A stretch of DNA of 64,000 nt, from assembly GCA_036172665.1 (NCBI GenBank), contig CM069876.1, positions 49,197,001 to 49,261,000 of the forward strand, given 5' to 3'. Under the pieces are notes generated by a model. It did no database searches, was not told the DNA's origin, and saw only the letters and a program-made list of their open reading frames with translations. The stretch is from Prosopocoilus inquinatus. Taxonomy: Eukaryota > Arthropoda > Insecta > Coleoptera > Lucanidae. A program made the translations under genes and the position numbers. Below are positions 55,950-63,987 of the stretch, piece by piece. Every line of letters starts with the position of its first letter. Position 1 is the first letter of the stretch.

Positions 55950-56855
55950 GTTTAAGATGGCGCATTTAATAAATATAGAATTGTGAAATCACGCTTCGCT
56001 TGTGATTTTATTGGTTATTATCAGGGAACAGAATTCAGACCGCATTACAATCCTTTCCCATCCCACTCAATAACAATTCGATGCACCGTTTCGAAAGCCG
56101 CGGAAAGGTGCAATCGGGAGTAAAAAAAGAGTATTAAAAGTATATATATTCGGCGTAAAAAGCCGATCGTACTACCTCCTGATAAATCTATCTGCCGGTT
56201 AATAATATCCTTTGTCCATATACTGGTGTCCAATGATATTAACCGGCAAATACATTTATCAGTAGATGGTAAGAGATTCGGGCCTGAGTGGTCTGAATTC
56301 TCTTCCCTGGTTATCATATTGTAACAGAAAAAATAATTATGTAATGAAGACCCTCGAAAATTCGCAAATTAAATCAACAAAGTCAAAAGCTGATTTTCAT
56401 CGCAACCAAAAATTTAATAATTCAACAATTAAAAAAAATAAAATAAATAAAACGAAGTCGAAAGCAGCCGAAAATGGCGATCAGTGGGCGGAATTAAAAT
56501 GTAAAAAAAAAAATTTATAAAATCGTATAGAATCGATCAATTGATAATTAAAAAAATAATAAAAAATCATGACAAAATCAAATCGTAGAGAAAAGAAAAA
56601 CCAAGATGATTAGGTGATGAATTAAAAGCGAAAAACGAAACAAATGAAATTGATTAAAAGTAAAAAAAAAAAACAAAACAAAATAAACCTATTTAGCGCT
56701 AAAAATCAATAACAATTGTTTACAGCGCTCCTAAACACAGCAGATCTGTTTGAAAATACATTAAATATATAAAATATAAATAAATTAAAGTGCAAATTAA
56801 ATTTCAAATTAACAAAGTTTAAAAAAAAAAATGTAATAGATTTTTTTTGTTTCAG
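55950..56855. other. Spacer Z23-Z24 with nested hairpin elements
   Basis: It contains the Z23 poly(A) region, a TIR element (56020-56316) with a second palindromic element inside (about 56173-56275), then A-rich sequence up to the Z24 acceptor. No gene is seen. Confidence 0.5.
56020..56316. mobile_element. TIR element, CAGGGAACAGAATTCAG ends, containing a palindromic MITE
   Basis: The left end ATCAGGGAACAGAATTCAGA is inverted at the right (TCTGAATTCTCTTCCCTGGTT). The interior CTCAATAACAATTCGATGCA matches family members near 13500 and 30420. The inner palindrome (CTCCTGATAAATCTATCTGC to GGCAAATACATTTATCAG) belongs to the family at 63731-63987. Confidence 0.75.
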
Positions 56856-57348
56856 ACGTCAACGAATCCGCAAAGCTAAGCCAGCCAATAAGAAAACAGT
56901 CACGTGCCGGATTTGTGATTTTAAATTTAGATCTCGCGCAGCTTTGCTCATGCACATTTTAATACACACCGGCGAGAAGCCGTTCAGTTGTAACCTTTGC
57001 GGTTACAAATCCAGGCAACTCGGCGGTTTGAAACAGCACATGCTAAAGCACACCGACGAGAAGCCGTTCAGTTGCGACCTTTGCGATTTTAAGTGTCAGC
57101 GGTTCGAAAGCTTGAAGCGGCACAAGCTGAAGCACACCGACGACAAGCCGTACGGATGTGATCTTTGCGATTATAGATGCCGCCTGTTGGAATACTTGAA
57201 GCAGCACAAGTTGAAGCACACCAATGAGAAGCCGTACGGTTGTGATCTTTGCGGATTCAGGTGCCGATACCGGACGAGTTTGAAACGGCACAAGGTGCAG
57301 CACACTGATGAGAAACCGTTCGGTTGTGACGAAGGCGACGTTGAGTGA
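56856..57348 (+). CDS. Z24: short C2H2 zinc-finger terminal exon, 5 fingers
   Basis: The acceptor TTTTTTTGTTTCAG ends at 56855. The exon encodes 163 residues: leader R-Q-R-I-R-K-A-K-P-A-N-K-K, finger 1 C-R-I-C-D-F-K-F, then QLGGLKQ, RFESLKR, LLEYLKQ and YRTSLKR fingers. The array stops at a fragment of a sixth finger, F-G-C-D-E-G-D-V-E. Z26 has the same five fingers and the same ending, so the truncation preceded their duplication. AATAAA lies at 57384-57389. Five fingers could still recognise about 15 bp. Confidence 0.86.
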
Positions 57349-57562
57349 AGAAGAAATTAAAATCTCACGCTTTTATTATGTCCAATAAATTTTTCATGTA
57401 CACAAATTGGTACGTGTTGGTTTTTCTTTTTTACTGAATTCGAAAATTATTTTTTTTCACAACGAATTCAATTCGTTAAGATTCGAATGCTTTTTAACTA
57501 ATCGTGAGCAAGCACCGGCTTTCACCACTAAACTCAAAAACCGGCGAGTGAATTTTGTCTGA

Positions 57563-57739
57563 TTACCAGAAACTGTAGAAAAAGGCGCGGGTGTCCTCCA
57601 AGGTTCAATACTTGGTCCACCTTTATTTATAATTTATATAAACGACCTTCCAGAGAGTTTTGATCATAAAATAGTTTTGTATGGAGATGTCTCGTCACAA
57701 ATTATAAGCTCCAGTAAGAAAGAAGACACCGTAAACTAA
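57563..57739 (+). pseudogene. Fragment of a non-LTR retrotransposon reverse transcriptase
   Basis: One open stretch reads [21 protein letters not shown], the well-known palm-domain motif of LINE reverse transcriptases. The following catalytic box, normally Y-A-D-D, reads Y-G-D-V here. The frame opens after a TGA at 57560-57562 and stops at TAA 57737-57739. Nothing else of the element is recognisable, so it is dead. Confidence 0.8.
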
Positions 57740-57764
57740 TTCGTAACTCTGCTGAGAAATGAAG

Positions 57765-57945
57765 GGAAATGTTTTAAGAAAAGTGAAGGAGAATGTTTAG
57801 AAATATTGAAGGAAAATGTTTAGAAAAAGTGAAGGAAAATGTTTAGAACACGTGAAGGAAAATGTTTAGAAAAAGTGAAGGAAAATGTTTAGAAAAAGTG
57901 AAGGAAAATGTTTGGAAAACTTGAAGGAAATTGTTTAAAAAATTT
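57765..57945 (+). repeat. 23-bp tandem repeat, about 8 copies
   Basis: GTGAAGGAAAATGTTTAGAA recurs with a 23-bp period (57852, 57875, 57898), with diverged units at both ends. Confidence 0.85.
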
Positions 57946-58315
57946 CGAAAATTTTTTAACATTGTAAATTTTTTTCTTGAGTTTCTTCATTGTTTTTTTT
58001 TTCTGTTCCTGGCTCTCAAAGTATAACGTCACTTAAAATTGAAAAGAACAGATTAATTACGTCTGCAGCAGCAAACTAAGCAATTTTTTTTTTTTCATAA
58101 ATACTTCACATGTTCGAAAACCGCTTTCCGGGGGGGTCACCCTGTATGTATCCAAATTATCCCTGAGAAGTGCAAAGACGCGACTTGTCTCTCGCGCATT
58201 CCCCGTTTCACATTTAAACCGACGCCGACGGCGACGCCGTTATACGTTACACAATCATCTTAATGAATGTCCGCGGCAAGGAAGTTGCAAGAAGTGTCGG
58301 AAAATGCCGTTTATG

Positions 58316-58480
58316 GGCGTGATCTAGGACTACAAAAAATAAACGCAGACCGCCTTTGTGATCCACTTGCCGCCACTTGTTGATCATGATCTAAGACTAC
58401 AATAGCAAACATCTGCCTGCTCTGCTGCAAAAATAAACGCACACCGCTTTTGTGATCCACTTGCCGCCACTTGTTGCCAT
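58316..58480 (+). repeat. Two-copy direct repeat
   Basis: GATCTAGGACTAC (about 58321) recurs as GATCTAAGACTAC (about 58388), and TTGTGATCCACTTGCCGCCA occurs at about 58355 and 58450. Confidence 0.7.
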
Positions 58481-58617
58481 GGCGAGCTGTACTTAAATGG
58501 CTAAAGCGGCGTGGCTTTCTTTTAAAACGCACGTGCGGAAATGCACGATCAAAAGTTACCGCCAAGTCGTAAATGTCGATCACCCCCGACTTTGTTTGCA
58601 AAATCTAGACAATCTCT

Positions 58618-58810
58618 AAAGTTGAGCATCCACTAACGGCGGTGGGGCGGAGCGGCGCGGTGCGGCACTAAAATGAAATGTATGTAAATCATAGGCGCTG
58701 TTCCGCGCCAATCTACCGCCCTAATGGGCGCGCCTCGTTTGATTTACATGCATTTCGTTTGGGAGCCGCGCCGCGTCGGAGCGACCGCCCTAGTGGACGC
58801 TCAGCTTAAG
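58618..58810. mobile_element. GC-rich TIR element, arms about 70 bp
   Basis: The left arm (TTGAGCATCCACTAACGGCG onward) is the reverse complement, with mismatches, of the right arm (ending GGACGCTCAGCTTAA). Both include TGTAAATCA / TGATTTACATGCATTTCGTT. It is much more GC-rich than its surroundings. Confidence 0.7.
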
Positions 58811-58899
58811 TATCCACTTAGAGAACAATTGAAACGCGTCGCGCCTATACTTGTCAGTCTGTTTACATTCCAAATTTTATTGCTATATCCGGTGCTGCG

Positions 58900-59290
58900 A
58901 ATTCCAATTTCCTGTACGTGTATTATTTCAACGGAGAGATTAAATTGCGTTCACATTTTTGACCTTTCACGCTATTGGTCTTCCTTACGTCAGCTTTATT
59001 CCGTCGGCCCTTAATACAGTAACGATGTTTTCGATCCGTGCACTTTTCCGCCTAAAATACCATAATAAAGTGTGAATTAACTTTTAAGTTGGCAACACAA
59101 TTTTCTGCACGCGTATCATTTCGACGGAGAGATTAAATTGCGTTCGCATTTGACCTTTCATGCCATTGGTCTTCCTTACGTCAGCTCTTATCCTGTCGGC
59201 CCTTGATACCGTCAGGATGTTTTCGACCCGTGCATTTTCCTGCCTGAAATGCCGTAATAAAGTGTGAATTAACTGTTAGGTTGGCAGTAC
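58900..59290 (+). promoter_or_regulatory. Tandem TTATTTCGACGG...CTTACGTCA elements before Z25
   Basis: Two units about 192 bp apart (TATTATTTCAACGGAGAGAT at 58921, TATCATTTCGACGGAGAGAT at 59113), each with a CTTCCTTACGTCAGCT phrase and GATGTTTTCGA. They match the Z21 upstream pair closely. The regulatory role is inferred only. Confidence 0.45.
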
Positions 59291-59326
59291 TCGGGCATGA
59301 AAATTCTAAGCGATTCTTTGTTTCAG

Positions 59327-60644
59327 ATTGCGACGGATCACCAGAGTCGAACCAGTGAATAAGAAAACGATCAAATGCGGGATATGCGATTCTGAATTTA
59401 AATCTCGCGCAAATTTGCGCAAGCACGTGTTAATACACACCGGTGAGAAACCGTTCGGCTGCAATGCGTGCGATTATAAATGCCGGCGGTTCGAATGTCT
59501 GAAACAGCACGCGTTCACGCACGCCGAGAAACTATTCAAATGTAACGTTTGCGATCGCGAATTCCAGACGGCTCGATCGCTAAAAAGGCACGTGTTGATG
59601 CACACCGGCGAGAAGACGCAGTTCAGTTGCGAGACTTGCGATTACAAATGCCGTCAACTCGAACTTTTGAAACGGCATCGCTTGAAGCACACCGACGCGA
59701 AACCGTTCGCTTGCGATCTTTGCGATTACAAATGTCGACAGCGTGGAAGTTTCAAACTGCACAAGTTAACGCACACCGACGCGAAGCCGTTCAGTTGTGA
59801 CCTCTGCGATTATAAATGCCGACAGGCTGGACATTTGACGTTGCATAAGTTAAGACATAGCGATGTGATGCCGTTCGGTTGTGATCTTTGCGATTACAGA
59901 GGCCGAAATTCCAGGTATCTGAAGCGGCACATGTTAAGACACACAGACGAGAAACCGTTGAGATGTGAAGTTTGCGATTATAAATGCCGATACCCCGGAT
60001 ATCTGAAGAAGCACATGTTGCGACACACCGACGAGAAACCGCTCGGCTGTGACCTTTGCAATTATAAATGCCGACACCTCGCGAACTTGAAGGAACACAA
60101 GCTGAAGCACAGCGATGAGAAGCCGCTGAGCTGTGAACTCTGCGATTTTAAATGTCGGTATTTCGGAAGTTTGAGGCTGCACAAGCTGAAGCACGCTGAC
60201 GAGAATCCGTTTAGCTGTGACGTTTGCGATTATAAATGCCGATACCGGGGCAGTTTGAAGCAGCACATGCTGACGCACACGGATGAGAAGCCTTTCAATT
60301 GCGACACGTGCGATTATAAATGCCGACAGGCCGGTCATTTGAGAGAGCACAAGTTAAAACACACCAACGAGAAGCCGTTCGGTTGTGAACTCTGCGGTTA
60401 TAAATCCAGACACCAGGGAAATTTGAAACAGCACAAGTTAACGCACGCTGGTGAGAAGCCGTTCACTTGCGAGCTTTGCGGGTATGCATCCGTGTACGCT
60501 GCGTTTTTCAAACGGCATATGAAGAAGCACGCAGGCGAGAAGCGGTTCAGTTGTGATGTGTGCGATTATGAATGCCGAGCGCTCGGAGATTTGAACGAGC
60601 ACAAGTTGAAGCACACCGATGAGAAGCCGTTCAAATGCGAGTAA
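59327..60644 (+). CDS. Z25: C2H2 zinc-finger terminal exon, 15 fingers, likely Z21/Z23 chimera
   Basis: The acceptor GATTCTTTGTTTCAG ends at 59326, preceded by ATGAAAATTCTAAG. The exon encodes 438 residues: leader L-R-R-I-T-R-V-E-P-V-N-K-K, finger 1 C-G-I-C-D-S-E-F. Fingers 1-10 follow Z21 in order (short H-A-E-K-L-F-K linker, TARSLKR, YPGYLKK, YFGSL), with T-G-E-K-T-Q-F at the same place. Fingers 11-15 follow Z23 (RGSLKQ, QAGHL.E, ASVYAA, ALGDLNE). Both flanks agree: upstream repeats as in Z21, downstream hairpin and TIR element as in Z23. The end K-P-F-K-C-E is a truncated finger. Confidence 0.88.
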
Positions 60645-60718
60645 AAATATCAATTTGCTGCACGTCTCATAAACACGGAATTGTATAATCACGCTTCGCT
60701 TGTGATATTATTGGGTAT

Positions 60719-60742
60719 TACCAGGGAAAAGAATTCAGGCCT
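60719..60742. mobile_element. Solo left end of a CCAGGGAAAAGAATTC element
   Basis: TACCAGGGAAAAGAATTCAG at the same distance from the stop as the element after Z23. No inverted partner was found downstream. Confidence 0.6.
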
Positions 60743-61146
60743 CTTGAATGGCAAGACAAAAGACATAATCTTCGACTACGCAAAGGAATGTCACGCGCAG
60801 TTTGCAATAAAATTCTTTTCGAAATCAGGCTCTGATCTACTAACAAATTAAAATCGATTTTGAGAATTTTTTTTGGCTAAAAAAAGCTTATTACTTGATC
60901 GGGGAATACCTTTGTATCGGACGATTTTCTTTAACATGATTGTAACGTCTTAAGCCCGGTTTTTATTCAAATTATTCAAAGATTGAATTTAGTTGACGCT
61001 TATCATGTGACATTTCACTATGAACAGCGTATCCCTGTAGCACATTCTAAGTGATAAATAAATTTAATCTTTTGAATAAATAGTTAATCACATCTGGCGA
61101 AATCGAGCATCAGTGTTTTCAGTAATGTTACTGTACTTGCTGTACT

Positions 61147-61365
61147 ATGATGTTCTCGATTCGTGCATTAGAATTAGGGTCAGTTTTGGCTTTATTGATT
61201 TGCGACGTGCTTGGAGCAGTATGATGTTCGCGATTCGTGCATTAGGGTTAGGGCCAGTTTTGGCTTCATTGATTTACGACGTGCTTGGAGCAGTATGATG
61301 TTCTCGATTCGTACATTAGGGTTAGGGCCAGTTTTGGCTTTATTAATCTGCGACGTGCCTGGAGC
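61147..61365 (+). repeat. Three tandem copies of a 74-bp unit
   Basis: ATGATGTTCTCGATTCGTGC starts at 61147, 61221 and 61295 (with single changes), each followed by TTAGGGYCAGTTTTGGCTT and TGCGACGTGCTTGGAGCAG. A single diverged copy precedes Z17 at about 41480-41560. Confidence 0.8.
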
Positions 61366-61851
61366 AGTTGCTTTGTGGTGTCCCCATCGTCTGGCTGGTG
61401 CTTGGAGGGGCTCTGTCTCATTTTTGCTGTGCGTTCGTCTCAGAGACGTCGCGCAATTTTGATTAAGGTGAGGGGAACCTCGGGGAGATTTCCTTAGTTT
61501 AGTCCTACATTTTCTCGATTTTGACGTGGCGTTTGTTTTTTTTTTTTTCTTTTTTTCCTTGACATGGAAACCAAAATTACCAAGTGAAGTATTCGGACTC
61601 GCAATGACTACAAATATGTAAAAAAGCTTCTCTAAGAGCCGCTTTACATCTATCAAAATTTGTAGAAAATCTTGTACAAAGTGAGAGAGACAGACAGTTC
61701 ACATCTATTGGTTAAATCGATGCTTCTTTGTCATTTTGCGCAAGAAATTGTAACAAATTTCAATAGATATAAAACGGCTCTTATTCATTAGAGATTCAAT
61801 CTCTTCTTCTTTGTTACGTTTCCACGTGCATTTGTATTTGTAATGAGTCCC

Positions 61852-61871
61852 TTCTCTCTCTCTCTCTCTCT
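61852..61871. repeat. (TC)n microsatellite
   Basis: About ten CT dinucleotides, 31 bases upstream of the Z26 exon. It may act as a distal part of the pyrimidine tract. Confidence 0.85.
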
Positions 61872-61902
61872 ACGAAAATTTTAATATTATTCCTTGTTCC
61901 AG

Positions 61903-62398
61903 GTGTCAATGGATCGCCGATGTTAAACCAATCCTGAATAAGAAAACAGTCACATGCGGGATATGTGACTCTAAATTTAAATCTCGCGCAGCTTTGCGCA
62001 TGCACGTCTTAATACATACCGGCGAGAAGCCGTTCCGCTGTAACATTTGCGATTTTAAGTGCCGTCGGCTCGGAGGTTTGAAGCAGCACAAGTTGACGCA
62101 CGTCGACGAGAAGCCGTTCACTTGCGATCTCTGCGATTATAAATTCCGACACTTCCAAAGTCTGAAGCGGCACACGCTAAAACACACCGACGAGAAGCCG
62201 TTCGGTTGTGATCTTTGCGATTACAAGTGCCGCCTGTTAGAGTATCTGAAGCAGCACAGGTTGAAGCACACCGACGAGAAGCCGTTCGGTTGTGACCTTT
62301 GCGATTTCAGATGCCGGTACCGGACGAGTTTGAGACGGCACAAGTGGCAGCACACTGATGAGAAACCGTTCGGTTGTGACGAAGGCGACGTTGACTGA
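61903..62398 (+). CDS. Z26: short C2H2 zinc-finger terminal exon, 5 fingers
   Basis: The acceptor TTCCTTGTTCCAG ends at 61902. The exon encodes 164 residues: leader C-Q-W-I-A-D-V-K-P-I-L-N-K-K, finger 1 C-G-I-C-D-S-K-F. Fingers 2-5 have helices RLGGLKQ, HFQSLKR (Phe kept at position 12), LLEYLKQ and YRTSLRR, then the stub C-D-E-G-D-V-D. The whole exon and about 100 bp of 3' flank match Z24. It is the last finger exon in the window. Confidence 0.86.
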
Positions 62399-62739
62399 AG
62401 AAGAAATTAAAATTTCCCGTTTTTATTATATCTACTATATTTTTCATATACAAATTATTTATTGAATTCGAAAGTAAATAGAATTTTGCACGCCGGATTC
62501 AATTCGGTATGTTTGTACGTCCTTGGATGTATTAAATGTATGTGTAGAATTTGTTTCAACATTTCGAGGAAAAACGAAAACAGATTACCAGGTAAATGCA
62601 TATACTTTATCAGAAATTTCATTTTCAACCATTACCTGACTTTCAACTGTTCAAGCTGCATCTTTATTATTAAGTCAAACTTTCAAACTCGTGTTTATTT
62701 TAATAGAACGGTAAATATTTTATTGTAGCCCCTAAGGTC

Positions 62740-63345
62740 CTGAGTAGTATAGCCACCGGGGTTCTGGGACACGTTGACCATGGTGAATTGCGCATGGCAT
62801 GCATGGCGCATCCGATGTGACCATCGTTGAAAGTAATTCCGTAGGTAAGGGATGCTTGAACCAAGTGAAGAAGTCTCCACTTTAGGTGAAAAAGTGAGAC
62901 GAGAGAGCGGACAATGTCCGAAGGCAGCCGCTGAAATAGAGTTCTTGCATACAGCAGAAGAACTGTGTAGGGATCACGACGAATAGAATTCAATTTTTGT
63001 GACGTCACGTTGCTTAGCAACACATATAAGCAGTCTCCTAGAGATGATGTGACGTCACAAAAATAGAATTCTATTCGTCGTGATCCCTATACTAACGTCA
63101 GAGGTGTGTGTTGAAAGTAACCCCTTTACTTCTTGAAGGAGAAGAAGAAGAAGAAGTCGACAATGCCGCAATTTTACCAGATTTTGATTTTGAGAAGGCG
63201 AAAGGGGATGGTTCGCCTCGTCTAAAAATCAGCCAGCAACTCGCCTTACCTACGAAATTACCCTCAACGATGGTCACTTCGGATGGACACATTCCATTTG
63301 CAATTTTCCAACGTCAAGGTGTCCCAGAACTCCGGTAGCTATACT
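62740..63345. repeat. Inverted pair of transposon-like coding relics
   Basis: TTCTGGGACACGTTGACCAT and GATGTGACCATCGTTGAAAG on the + strand near 62761 and 62815 correspond to the minus strand of 63240-63345 (CCAACGATGGTCACTTCGGA reading outwards). One translation shares L-S-T-M-V-T-S-D and V-P-E in both copies. The source gene is not recognised. Confidence 0.55.
62967..63090. repeat. Hairpin, arms about 41 bp, with GTGACGTCAC in each arm
   Basis: TAGGGATCACGACGAATAGA at the left and TCTATTCGTCGTGATCCCTA at the right are inverted. The arms continue through AATTC and a perfect GTGACGTCAC, a CRE-type palindrome. The 40-bp loop itself contains GTTGCTTAGCAAC. Confidence 0.82.
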
Positions 63346-63730
63346 ACTGTCCTGTAGTCTAGGCGTTTGTGACCGGTACACCATACTCTTTGTTTAAATA
63401 TTGAATATTTAAATGTTTAAATTATGCTGGGGGTTTATCTGATCCATTATGGGTTGATACTGTCATGATGAAAAAAAAATAATAATAATTACAAGTTCTC
63501 GATGTAGGGGTAGGACGTGAATGAACTCAAAAATAATTAAAATAGATAAAACTTTGCATCTCTGCGTACTGAATATTCGAACCTTTACATGTGTAAAATA
63601 AAATGCAAATTAGCTTGTTAAGTTGACGGTTGATGTCATGAGAAAAAAAGGTATAAACTCAAAAATAATTACTTTATTTACCATAAATGGCGCTGCGTCC
63701 GAGGTCAAACAAATCACAGATTCACTAAGG

Positions 63731-63987
63731 TCCGATTTCTTCACCTACGGATAAATTTATCTGCCAGGTACTATCCTCAGAAACTATTATCGGTACAATG
63801 GTTTCCAAGGATAATACCTGGCGGATAAATTTATCAGGAGGTGAAGAAATCGGCCGTAATTCACTGACTCATGCCCGATTTCTTCACCTCTTGATAAATT
63901 TATCTGCCAGGTAATATCCTCGGAAACTATTATCGATACAATAGTTTCCAAGGCAGATAAATTTATCAGGAGGTGAAGAATTCGGGC
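63731..63987. mobile_element. Two tandem palindromic MITEs
   Basis: Unit 1 (about 63731-63853) runs from CGATTTCTTCACCT to AGGTGAAGAAATCG with GGATAAATTTATC on both arms. Unit 2 (about 63873-63987) is similar but lacks part of its right inner arm. The centres (GGAAACTATTATCGATACAA onward) are themselves palindromic. A related core lies at 56173-56275. Confidence 0.82.

Larger units (their letters stand above)
57349..59326. other. Spacer Z24-Z25
   Basis: It contains a decayed reverse-transcriptase fragment (57563-57739), a 23-bp tandem repeat (57765-57945), a lone ACCCTGTATG terminus at 58140, a two-copy repeat (58316-58480), a GC-rich inverted repeat (58618-58810) and the tandem TTATTTCGACGG elements (58900-59290). 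No intact gene is seen. Confidence 0.55.
60645..61902. other. Spacer Z25-Z26
   Basis: It begins with the same hairpin as after Z23 (AATCACGCTTCGCTTGTGAT at about 60688) and the left end of a CCAGGGAAAAGAATTC element (60719-60742) whose right end is missing. A three-copy 74-bp repeat lies at 61147-61365, and a (TC)n tract lies just before the Z26 acceptor. No gene is seen. Confidence 0.55.

Noticed and set aside
57588..57740. Active retrotransposon
   Set aside because: Only about 60 codons of the reverse transcriptase remain and the catalytic box reads Y-G-D-V, so it is a dead fragment.
2892..60692. Long open frames on the minus strand opposite the finger exons
   Set aside because: They mirror the repeated finger codons (for example L-A-G-V-x-Q-L-V patterns) and recur identically under every exon. 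They are antisense shadows.
61190..61335. TTAGGGTTAGGG as telomere-like repeat
   Set aside because: Only two hexamers per 74-bp unit, within an ordinary tandem repeat. Insect telomeres are usually TTAGG, and there is no array.
63108..63338. Acidic 76-residue protein gene
   Set aside because: Part of it has an inverted diverged copy at 62740-62850 with broken frames, so it is more likely transposon debris than a gene.
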